Shown: in pieces, positions 44,962 through 55,424 of the stretch
How positions within the stretch are numbered: the stretch's first letter is position 1
Layout of the letters: every line of letters begins with the position of its first letter
Assembly (NCBI GenBank): GCA_030685235.1
Contig: MU839093.1
Span: 186,001 to 250,000, forward strand
Source of the DNA: Copromyces sp. CBS 386.78
Taxonomy: Eukaryota > Ascomycota > Sordariomycetes > Sordariales > Sordariaceae
Length of the DNA: 64,000 nucleotides
Direction: 5' to 3'
Made by a program: the position numbers and the translations under genes
The notes under the pieces: model-generated
The model's input: only the letters and a program-made list of their open reading frames with translations
What the model was told of the DNA's origin: nothing
The model's database searches: none

Positions 44962-45004
44962 GGTAGTGTAGTTGTCCTTTTGCGTGCGGAACACCGACGG
45001 TTCT

Positions 45005-45108
45005 GGATCTTAGTTCTGGTAGGATGGATGTGAAGATGGAAGGAAAGAAGAGAAGAGGATCTTACTTCTGGTAGGATGGATGTGAAGATGGAAGGAAGGA
45101 AGAGAAGA
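45005..45108. repeat. Perfectly adjacent 52-bp tandem duplication
   Basis: Units 45005-45056 and 45057-45108 differ at only two positions. It lies 44 bp after the gcn1 stop codon and so probably falls in the 3' untranslated region. Confidence 0.9.
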
Positions 45109-45398
45109 AGAGAAGAGGAAGCAAAAAGTACAAGGGAAAAGTGAAAGTGAAAAGGACGAGAACAAGACAAGAGCGAGGAAGGAAAATGAGGTGAAAAGTG
45201 GAAAAGCGGAGGGACTGGAGAAAAAGGAAGGCGAAAAGGAGGCGAGGGCCGCAGGGTTTTAAAAAGTGTTTGAAGTATGTGTTCCATAGATAGAGGTGTA
45301 AATAAGCGGTATGTATGATGAATGTCTCTCGCGTATTGGTTGGCTAGTTGGTTGGTTGGCTGATCTTGCGGTGGAGGGATGGATGCCTTGCCCCTGAG

Positions 45399-45435
45399 TG
45401 AAGCGAGTGAAGCGAGTGAAGCGAATGAAGCGAAA
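45399..45435. repeat. Nine-base tandem repeat
   Basis: Three to four copies of a GAGTGAAGC-type unit. Confidence 0.7.
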
Positions 45436-45639
45436 TGGTGAGTGGAAGCCAACCCAACAAGATAGACAGACTCTGACGATCTTCACTTCAGGAGAAGCAC
45501 GCACGGATTTTGTATTGTATTGTATTGTATCTTGAACACCTGGTGATACGGTAGATAGGATGTTCTTTTCAGCCACGATCTGTTTCGATGTTGTTTCGAT
45601 TTTCTAGGTACATTGGTGGTGGTGTCAAGGATTTCAATT

Positions 45640-46990
45640 GGTGCCCCCTGTATATAAGATAGGTAAGGTAAGGTAAGGTATCAATCACGCACCAACGCTA
45701 AATGTAATGGGTTTATGTTAATGGATGTTAAAGTTGAAATGGAAGGTTTGCAAAATGGCTGAATGAACTCGGCTTTCTCTCAAGGTACCTTAACTTGAAG
45801 CATAGATACCTTAGATAGAGGTGTAAAAATACCTTACCATCGTGTGTCGTGTGTGTGAACATTATCGAACAAATAAGGTAGCTAACTGCAACTCCAGCTC
45901 TCAAATTTTGCCTCGCATATATCATCCAATCTGTTCTTGCTTTGGTCAGTCACCCTTTTGGCTTGGCTACGCTAGTAAATACCTTAAGTACCTAGGTAGC
46001 CAGGGTACCTCTAGCTACCTTAGCTAGGTAAGTAGCTTTCGTAAAAGTGATCCTTCCTTTCTTCCAGATCCAAATTTCCCCCTTTTATGATCGATGAGAT
46101 AGACAGACCATCCCCATCCTCAAGTTTCTCCTCAAGTGATTAATGAGGTGAGATAAGGTAAGGTAAGGTACCTCGTTCACTCAACCCTTTTTTCTTCCCG
46201 TCGGTAGCTTACCTACCTACCTAGGTCCAGTAGGCTGGCTTTAGTTTCCTTCTTGCCATCATAGCTTAAGGTACCTTCATACCCACCTACCCTGGCCGTG
46301 CATTTTCGAATGGAAATGTAAGGTAAGAAAGAAACCAACATAACCAGACCGACTGGACCCCCTTTTTTTCCAGCCAAACCTCAATCAACCTCCCACCATC
46401 CCGTCCAGTTGGAGGAATTTGGCTGGCTGGCTGGCTGGCTCTCTCGTCTCTCGCTTCCGAGCTCATCCATTGCAGAATCTCCATGATCGGAGGTAAGGTA
46501 AGGTACCGTACCTACAACCACCCGACCTACACTACACTACACTACATACATACCTACCTAAGCTAGCTCTATTCCAGCCCAGGTCCTTGTGTACACTTCC
46601 ATTCTTCTACTTTACTAGGTAGCCAGCCAACTGATAATGATAATAATGATGATGATGATGATGACATGTACCTACCTACTTACCTTACCTACCTACCTAC
46701 CTTACCTACCTTAGCTACCTTAGCTACCTTAGCTACCTTAGCTTAACTTAGCTCTACGTAGAGGTCATTCCCACCTAAAGAGGTACGTATGTTTCAACTT
46801 GGGAATCATAAAGGAGGAGGAGAAGTAGGTAGGTAGGTAGGTTTTCCCGACTTGATGCTACTTCGTTGGGCTCCTTAACCTGAGACTACCTACCTACCTA
46901 CCTAGGTACCTTACTACATCATTACCGCTTATAATCAAGCTGTACATTCAAGTGTGATCGCTGGGCCTGAGATATTATCTCCTTGTTAGG
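45640..46990. repeat. AGGTA/TACCT repeat-rich tract
   Basis: Dense clusters of AGGTAAGGTA, TAGGTAGG and their complements TACCTACC and TACCTTACC, often joined as GGTACC or CCTAGG palindromes. The strongest parts are 45660-45681, 46151-46172, 46490-46510, 46660-46750, 46826-46842 and 46886-46915. Confidence 0.75.
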
Positions 46991-47740
46991 TAAGTAGGTA
47001 CCTGCCTAATAAAGTTCTTTTTTTTTTTTGGTACACTTTGGCAGTTTTTTAATAACGATAACACTAAGGTATACAAGGAAGGTACTGTCGTGGTCTTCAT
47101 TGCCCGATGGAGGGAGGGCCGAGCCCATTTCAACAAAGCACAAGCTGATTCGATCTGCACACGTACACACAGGAGAGGAGAACTGAGTTGGGGTTGTGAA
47201 CCATAAAGCCATTGTTGATATATGTATATATACATATATATATATACATACAAAATAGTCAGACAAAAACTGACGCCGTAACCCGTAATGTTAAAGTGAA
47301 AGGCCGCGCAGCTCAACTAGTAAAAAGACACAATACATCCCATTCTCCGTCCATGAATCCCATTCCGTTCCATCATGGACATACATAGTCCAGTGCGTTT
47401 CCAGATAACCAGAGAAGAAAATAAAAGAAAATGACACAAGGGCGAGTAGTGACTGTTAAACTCACTCCGCCCTAACTCTTCCAACGCTCCTTTTTTGCCT
47501 GGCTCGTCTCTCGACTCCGCCTTAACCTTGGCCTTGGCCTGCCTTTGAAGCCCCTGACCCAGACGAGGTCGAGGTCGATGAGCTAGAACCAGAACCAGAA
47601 CCCTCAATAGCGGCTCCCATCAACTCAATAAGCGATGGTTGCGGCTTCCTAGTATTCCTGCCACCATTCGCATTACTTCCACCTCCCCCACTGACCCTCG
47701 ACATCATCCTGATCCCCTCCCCAAACGACCCGTCAACACC

Positions 47741-49635
47741 CTAAGACGACTGGTCCCAAGGGCAAGGATACGTACCCACCCAGCTCTCGACCTCGCTCCT
47801 AAGCTGGACAATCTCGGGATCCGTCTCGCCATTGCCCAAATAATCCATAAAAGTCTTGATCCTGTTCGCCGCCTTCTCGTTGCCCTTCTTGACGGCATCC
47901 TCCTTCGCCGCCTTGTTGATTCTGACAGCAATAGTCACAGCCCGATCGATAATGTCCGCCACGCGGGAGAAGTCCTCCTCGGTGAACCCGCGGGTGGTCA
48001 TGGCGGGGGTGCCGATGCGCAGACCACCAGGGGTAAGCGCGGACTTGTCACCCGGGACGGTGTTCTTGTTGGAGGCTACGCCTACGAGTTCGAGCACGCG
48101 CTCGACGCGGCTGCCGTCGATGCCTTGGGGCTTGAGGTCGATTAGCACCAAGTGGTTGTCGGTGCCGCCGGATACGATGGTGTAGCCGAGGCCGTTCTTC
48201 TCCTTGGGCTCGCCGAGGCGGGCGGCGAGGGCCTGGGCGTTGGCGAGGACCTGGGACTGGTAGGCGCGGAACTCGGGGGTCTGGGCCTGCTTGAGGGCGA
48301 CGGCCAGGGCGGAGATGGTGTGGTTGTGGGGACCGCCCTGGTGGCCGGGGAAGACGGAGGCGTTGATGGGGTTCTCGAGGTTGTACAGCTCCTGCTCGCC
48401 CTTCTTGTTGGTGCGACGGACGCCGCGGCGGAAGAAGATCATGGCGCCGCGAGGGCCGCGGAGGGACTTGTGGCTGGTGGTGGTGACGATGTCGGCGTGG
48501 GTGAAGGGGCCGGGGAGGACCTTGGCGGCAACGAGACCCGAGATGTGGGCCATGTCGGCCAAGAGGTAGGCGTTGACCTTATCGCAGATCTCGCGGAGAC
48601 GGGCGTAGTCGATCAAACGGCTGTAAGCCGAGGCGCCGGCAACGATGATCTTGGGGCGGTAGGTGATGGCCAGCTCCTCGAGCTTGTTGTAGTCGATGTA
48701 GCCCGTCTTCTCATCGAGACGGTAGGGGAGGGTCTCGAAGTACTTGGAGATGAAGGAGATCTTCTTGGTGGGAGTCTGGTAACCGTGCGAAAGATGGCCG
48801 CCGTGGGGGAGGTCGAGGCCCATCAAGCGGTCGTGGGTGTCCATGAGGGCCGAGTAGACGTAGAGGTTCGCAGGAGCACCGGAGAGAGCTGGAGAGGCTC
48901 ATGTTAGCTCGGCGATTTCTCTGAGAAGCTGTAGAGATACTCACCTTGCACGTTGACACCCCATTCCTTGGGATCCAATCCAAAGGCTTCGAGAGCTCTG
49001 TCCTGGCATAACCTCTCGGAAGCATCGATGAACTCGTTACCGCCGTAATAACGGGCTCCAGGGTAGCCTTCAGAGTACTTGTCTTTTGATCAAAATGTCA
49101 GCTCCTGGTCTTAATGTCCCCATCTTCTCTCTTCTCTCCGGACGTACTCTGCATGGGGCTTCCTAGAGCATCGAGGACGGCCTGGGATGTGAAGTTCTCC
49201 GACGGGATAAGGTTGATGAACTGCTTCTGTCTCTGCTTCTCCTACATGGCCACGAACAAGACGGGGTTAGTGGTCTACATGCGACAAACAGACAATTGCT
49301 TCAGGAACTCACCTTTTCGATGATATCGTACATGACGGGATCGGCCGTCTGCAAGTGGGAGGCGAGCATCTGCGACCGGAGTTAGCGACATGATTCATCA
49401 CCATAGCATAATTCTTCTGGAAGCGCACCTTTTGCTGGCCGTCAGTGGCAACGGACGACGACGAGGCGAACCGCCTCCAGCTCTTGGGCGCCAACCCCGC
49501 GCTCCTCTGTCCTTGCAACTGAATCCGGGAAGCAGTGGCGGCGCGGCATGTCGTCGAGGTCAGAGTCGCGGCGGAGGTGGTGGCAGCCCGGCGGGCGCAG
49601 GCGCGCACAGCAGCTGTGCTCTGGAAGCTCGACAT
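47741..49635 (-). CDS. shmt: Serine hydroxymethyltransferase, mitochondrial
   Basis: PLP enzyme converting serine and tetrahydrofolate to glycine and 5,10-methylene-tetrahydrofolate. Exons 49635..49429, 49369..49313, 49241..49148, 49082..48945 and 48888..47741 join to 547 aa. The first exon encodes a 65-70 residue Arg/Ala/Ser/Thr-rich leader without acidic residues up to the catalytic part, typical of mitochondrial import. The catalytic part begins near [20 protein letters not shown]. Family blocks are [20 protein letters not shown] (Asn restored by a split codon), [38 protein letters not shown] with the PLP lysine, and [13 protein letters not shown]. Length and blocks match intact enzymes. 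Other fungi carry a separate cytosolic copy, which is not in this window. Confidence 0.94.
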
Positions 49636-51954
49636 GACGTGTGTTGTTGGCGAACTTGTTTACTGGTTTGTTGTTGTTGTGGTGGTGGTGGTTAGAAAAG
49701 GAAGAGGTCAGACAAATAAGGTTCTGTCAAACAGTTGATACAGTTGACTGACTCGTTGGATAGATATGGGACGAGGAGATACTTGTATGGGCACGGCAAC
49801 GGTATCGGCAATAACGCAACACAAGAAAAATGACGGAACATGGATCAATGGAAGGGAAAGTCACACTGCAACTGCGAGTGCATCCAATCCAACTCCAATC
49901 CACACTCTGCTCGAGAATAACACGGATGGGGCTTGGATCTTCCCTTTTTTCCTTCTTTTTTCTTTTAAAGCAGATGACTCTCAAGCTCCAAGGAAGGATC
50001 GAGTTATGTAATTAGTTCTCCGTGTTAGTCAAGTTAAATGTCGACTTGTTGGGCGCTTGGTTGTCGATATCCAGGTGCTGGTCGAATGTTGCATCTCTGG
50101 GTCATTCATTACCCCACCAAGAAACATGACGAAGGCTCACAAACCCCCGGCTGGTCGACCGACGGCCAGGTTCCCCGAACTGAACTCGGTGCCAATCCAT
50201 TGCAGTGCAGGCTCTCTGCCTCACATCTCTCATACCACCCTAACATCCCCCCGCAATCCCCTCACCAAAAGTCTGTTACCACACCATCGTCCCCACCCCC
50301 CGACCTCCGATCTAGTCCGACCTTCCCCAAACTGCTAATGACCACATTAACCAGCCAGCAGCTAGCCCTTGCCCCAAGTTTTGTTGCACTGCTCTCAACC
50401 AATCACCACCCTTTATTTTCCCCACAAAATCTGTCCGTCCCCCTCCGCAGTCCGCAACAATTCAATTCCCCCCTCCGCTCCCCCCTCATCAGGCACTCCA
50501 CTCCCACTGCCTTGCCTCCCCCGCCCGCCCGCGGTAGCCTCCACTGCCCGTGCCTGCTTCAAAAACCTCCTCTTCCCCCCCGAGCTTCCTTTTCTCCTTT
50601 TCTCCTTTTCTTCTTCAATCAACTAAACTGGGTATGATGAGCCCGCTGCTAAAACAAGGCCAGCTTTTTTTTGTTTCTTCCAATGCTTCTCAGAAGCATT
50701 CTCAGGCGAGAACGATAGCTGAAATGCCCTGGCACACAAACTCACCACTCTGAGAGGGGACAATTTGAGGAAAATCTCTGACCCAAACTTGCTTAAAAGT
50801 AAGGGTTTGGTTGATGCACGATTCGTAGCAAACGGTCGTTTTTTCTTTATTTTCTTGTCTATGATTTAGATAGCTGCTGGTGTTTGGGATTTCCACTTGC
50901 TGTTGATAGGGACGGGAGATACGATGGCGGGTTGATCATGGTGGTGGGTGGGTGAGGTGGCTGGCTGTCGTAGGCTTGCCTTTTCGTTCGATGCTCGTCT
51001 ACGTCCGCGGTTTTATGATGGGCTGCCTGACTGGCTTTCGAGATCACCAGACTATGGACTTGGCTCATCTAAGCTTGTCTATGTGCGCGTCTACTTGTAG
51101 GTGATGCTGAGGCTGACTGTCTGCTCGTGACAACGAGGTACCGCAGCGGAGCGCGATTTTGTCCCCTTGCCCCCCTTGTAGATCACACCGGATGGGGCGA
51201 TGCGGTCCTCTTCGTGTCGTCGGCAGTTCGATGACGATGCTATCCTTGATGTCAGAGTACATGTCAGTGCTTCCTGGGCATGGCCAACAGGTCAAACCTT
51301 CGAAATCACAGTCAGTGAGCGATATTCCCCAGCAAGTGTTGGCAGCGTGTTCCTGCCGAGACTCGAGAATACATGACCACATGCAAGCACTTAAAATCAC
51401 GGGTTTGTTCATATTTCAGTTATGGTCGGTGAAGAGGACGTGAATTGGTATCATGGCTAAGAGTCAAGCACGCACTGCAGACGAAACATTCTGGAAATCA
51501 GCAGCTTGTGCTCAACAACGACGTAATCGCATTGTCTCCTTGCATCCCGTTCCCTTTCGGCCTCTCGTGCCCCCAACACGCGAATTTTGTTTCCATGGTG
51601 AGCGTGCTAGCGACGATCAAGAGCCTCGATGATGATATCTTTGCTCGGAAGCGCCACCAGAATCTTGGTCTTTCGACTGACAATCCCTCGTCGCCCATGC
51701 CAGACGATACATTGCAAAACGCCCACACCATCATCCTTTTGCTGTCGCCGGTGTGTGGTATCACCAACAATACCCCACGGAAAGTGAAAGCACCATCAAC
51801 TAGGGAAAACCGGACGACCAGAAGCGGATTTCCACGCGTAGATTTTGGAGATGTAGAGAGAATTGCGACCAGAAAAAGAAGCCCAACCGATTACTCCGAA
51901 TGCAAGGCCGCCAATATGTCCGTCTTCTTCCATTCACGTCATCATCCCAGTAAT
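49636..51954. other. Intergenic region between SHMT and eL19
   Basis: 2.3 kb with no supported gene. 50240-50620 is pyrimidine-rich on the plus strand and carries frames with proline-rich translations on all three phases, a composition effect. The first few hundred bases should contain the SHMT promoter. Confidence 0.45.
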
Positions 51955-53146
51955 CTACTTGGACTCCTCCTCCTCGCCGGCGAGAGCGTTGCGCTTGGCA
52001 GTCTGGCGCTCGAGCTTGCGCTCGCGAGCGGCCTTGGTGCGGGCACGCTTGGCGTCCATCTCCTCCTTGATAGCCTTCTCGCGAGCCTTCTCGGCCTTGG
52101 CACGGTGAATCTGTAGTAACAAAGTCAATATCCCTTCTCCTCCAAATGTCTTCCTCCGTTCGGGTAGTGGGTGGTTGTACGTACGTGCTCAACGAGGGCA
52201 CGCTTGTGCTTGAAGGTGTTACCCTTGGCGAGGTGGTAAAGCTCGTGGTAGAGGTGCTTGTCGATCTTGCCGGAAGCACGGTACTTCACGAGAAGACGGC
52301 GGAGGACCCTCTGGCGACGCATCCACAAAACCTGCCTGTAATCGTGGAAATCCCTCCGTCAGCAAAACCATTCCCCATCAAATGTTGCCGCTCAAGACAT
52401 TTGCCACCCCCTCCTTGACTCTCAACCATGTCCTCCACCAGGCCCAAGCGTAGCCTCCCATAACTCGTCCCATGCGATGATGATGATGATCCTCCTCTTG
52501 CCAAATGTCTTGGTCGTAGTGATTTGTTCGGGTTGTACGTACTCGGGCATACGGGCATCGGCGGTACCCTTGCGCTTACCGAAGCCGCGGTGACGGCCAA
52601 TGCGGCGGGCAAGGTTGAGCTCACGCGCGCGGGAGCGCGAGTGCATGGTGACGGGCTTCTTGATGATGAGGCCATCGGCAACGAGCTTGCGGATCGTCTG
52701 GCGAGAGTTGGCGTTGCTGATCTCGGAGACCTCATTGGGGTCGAGCCAGATCTTGCGCTGGCCGACGCCCAAGACGGAGGACGCGAGCCGCTTCTGGGTC
52801 CTCAGGTTAACCCTGAAAGGCGCGGAAAAAAAAGTCAGCCAACTGCATCTTGGGAAATGTCCGAGTCTGTTGATCGTGTCGCTTTTGTCGATTTTGATGG
52901 CGCGGCGTGGTGGTGATTGATGGATGATGATGGGCGACGGTGGTGGTGATGACTTCTAGCCGGGTACAAGCAGTTTTGGCGATTCTGACGAAAACGACAA
53001 AAGAACCACCCTTGTGTTCATTTGCTGAGCGCTTCTTGGAACAAAAAGGCTTCATTTCCTCCCTCAGAATCGCCAAAATGCTCGTCCCCGCGGCCATTTC
53101 TCTCATTTCGCGAACGAACGGGACGGCATGACGCTGCTACTCACAT
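51955..53146 (-). CDS. rpl19: 60S ribosomal protein eL19
   Basis: Large-subunit protein contributing to the eB12 intersubunit bridge. Exons 53146..53145, 52812..52543, 52335..52185 and 52110..51955 join to 192 aa, the normal length. The start codon is split: AT before a GTGAGT donor, G after the CAG acceptor, giving [13 protein letters not shown]. Family blocks are [56 protein letters not shown] and [18 protein letters not shown] long basic, Glu-rich helix follows and ends EEEESK. Such early introns are common in fungal ribosomal protein genes. Confidence 0.95.
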
Positions 53147-54132
53147 CTTGACGGATTTCTGCGTGGATGGTCGGGTCTGGTTGACGATGGATTGAAATTT
53201 CCACGGGCTGAGGGGGAAGGTCGGAATCTCTAGAATTTCTCACACCAGCAGTTTGTGGGTTTCGCCGGGTGGGGACCCATCCAGCCTGCCATTGGCGAGG
53301 GTTAGTGAGGGCTGTCACGGGGTGGGTCACGTGCACGGACTCAGCAACCTAGCAGCAGCAGCGGGAACCGCAAATTGCCATTCACTTTCATCAAACACCA
53401 TTGCCTCCCGGTGCCTTCACTCCGCCCACGTATTGCCTCGTGCCTTCAGCCAATTTCTGGGTTTTGTGACGGTGGTGTAAATTTTGCCGGTCCACCATGT
53501 GGCAAGATCAGCAGCGTTGTGCACATCGTTAGCAAAAGTCGCAGTCGCTCTCAGCACTTGCTGTTAGTGAACTTGATGTTGTCTCGTTCTGTCACTTACA
53601 CGGCTTGCACGGCCTGCACGATACCTACTGGAAGCGATATCAAGAACATGACCACGACCAATGAAGTCGAGAGTGTGAAATAATCACCGAATGACTCATC
53701 GGTGCCAGTTGTTATTGACCTGTGAGGGCCTGTTCATCAACTGTTATTTCCGCATCGTTTCCCCAAGGATGTGCGCGAGGGAACAACACCATACCAACCT
53801 CATGATGATTCATTATGGTTCACCATGGTTCACGGGCAATGCAAGCAGACATGATGGGAAGTCAAAAGACAGATGTCCCTGGTGGTATTAACGGTACCAG
53901 CAAACGACCATGCCCTGGATACGTGCATCAAGGGGACATGCTCTCTCTTCGCCTTGCAACCACGAAATAGAACCCCTAGACCAAGAGGTATTTCACTTCG
54001 GGACGGATTAATGATCCATGATTACCAAGGATCGGATCGTCAAGACTTGCACTTCGCTGTACCACTCCTGGCCTCTCCTCATCTATCCGCGTAAGGGCTG
54101 AAGGCGAGACACCTGGAAGGAGACATCTCAAC

Positions 54133-54567
54133 AGAAACACTTGGAGACACTTCAACCAGGAGTTTCGAGGCCTCTCTTATCTTCCACGACAAAGAAACAC
54201 TAGCTCAAACACAAGACAGATACTCTTGTCCCTAGCCCCATTGCTCGTCTTTGTTATTTTGCTATGCTCAAGTCCAACCAGCATGACCGCTGGAAACTAA
54301 ACTCATACGGGTGATTGGACAGAGTAAACCAAGAAGACGTCCCTGATAATATCGTGTGCACCAAAGCGAATACCCCCCTCGTGTATCTTGCTGTAACCCC
54401 CTAACACCATCAAGGGAAACACTCAGAGACAGCCCTATTAGGGTCTCAATATCTTTTCATGACAAAGAGACATTGGCCCAAACACACAAAAAGCCTTGTG
54501 AACCCGTTTTCTACGTCTGTCTGTCCTTCCTTGGTGATGGCCAAGTCTAGTATGACCGCTAGAAAAA
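54133..54567. repeat. Diverged two-copy direct duplication, offset about 272 bp
   Basis: Copy one at about 54133-54298 and copy two at about 54416-54567 share ATCTT..C.(A/T)GACAAAGA.ACA blocks and the later motif AAGTC...(A/G)TATGACCGCT or its close variant. Copy two runs directly into the poly-A tract. Confidence 0.55.
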
Positions 54568-54580
54568 AAAAAAAAAAAAA
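54563..54580. repeat. Poly-A run of 18
   Basis: Uninterrupted A run on the plus strand, at the end of the second copy of the duplication. Confidence 0.8.
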
Positions 54581-54719
54581 CAGGCATCCATCCTCAACCC
54601 CCAATTTCGTCTTCACTTCTTTCAGTTTTTTTTTTGACAACAAAAAATACACACACACACACACCTACCCCATATGATAATGCATGGCATGCTGCCAGCC
54701 ATGACACCTTATAAGCTTT

Positions 54720-55120
54720 CAGAGAGACTACCTACATATACCTACATCTACCTACCTACCTCCTTCAGGATCACCTCCACAAGGTACCTCTACTCTAGCC
54801 AAAACATATTATGTCCAGTGATGGTTACCTCTACTTGGAAAAAAGACGGACGTCCATCAGTTAGTTTACCGCTATCTACCTTACCTTACATTACGAGTCC
54901 CTTACCCCCCTTACCTATCTATCTATCTCTCTTTTCTTCCCAGTGTCATATGTGCCTGCCTTCATACTGGGCCTGATAACTAACTACCTAAGGTAGCCAA
55001 GGTACATTGACTGTTTGTACAGGAGGGATAGGTAGGTAGGTACGTCAATTTGATCATCGAGTTCAGTCCGGGACCTGTTTGTTGTCTATCCCAGAATTCA
55101 TCCATAGGTACCTACCTTGG
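54720..55120. repeat. TACCT/CTACC motif cluster
   Basis: Scattered CTACCTAC, TACCTTACC, TAGGTAGG and AGGTACCT units, of the same type as the tract at 45640-46990. Confidence 0.6.
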
Positions 55121-55424
55121 TATAAAGCCGTGATGTTGTCTTCGAGGTGACTTGATACTCCCACCGCTGCACCGAGCAGCATTATGGCCTGCAGGTGCTT
55201 TTGATTATCAACAGACATGTTATGTAATGGTCAAGGCAGAGTTTCAACAATGTAGAGTATATAGTACCGAAGTTTGATTGTTGAAATATGAACAAAAGCG
55301 ACATGGGCATGATACCCTGAGATGTATTTCACTATGACACTTATCCAGAGTTTCTCTCTTCCCGTAAATGTCCCTGTAACCTCGCCTCTCATCGCCTCGC
55401 TATATCAGCTTTTCAACCAAGTCT

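Larger units (their letters stand above)
44962..47740. other. Intergenic region of 2.8 kb rich in simple repeats
   Basis: No supported gene. It includes the 52-bp tandem duplication at 45005-45108, a nine-base repeat at 45399-45435, GTATT units near 45510-45535, AGGTA/TACCT islands over 45640-46990, a GGCT repeat near 46422-46440 and a T run near 47018. A minus-strand frame at 47522-47707, rich in Ser and Gly, lies in the 3' flank of the SHMT gene and has no clear start context. Confidence 0.5.
53147..55424. other. Intergenic region with a diverged duplication and repeats
   Basis: No supported gene. It contains two related blocks (54133-54298 and 54416-54567), an 18-A run at 54563-54580, an AC repeat near 54648-54663 and TACCT/CTACC motifs at 54720-55120. 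Confidence 0.45.

Noticed and set aside
46660..46915. TACC/GGTA repeats as a telomere or CRISPR array
   Set aside because: The unit is irregular, occurs in both orientations, is far from a TTAGGG pattern, and has no repeat-spacer structure.
47522..47707. Ser/Gly-rich frame downstream of SHMT as a separate gene
   Set aside because: Short, low-complexity, and inside the likely 3' untranslated region of SHMT.
50038..50637. 199-codon proline-rich frame
   Set aside because: Pyrimidine-rich leader or promoter type sequence read as Pro/Ser/Leu in all plus frames; no motif and no conserved context.
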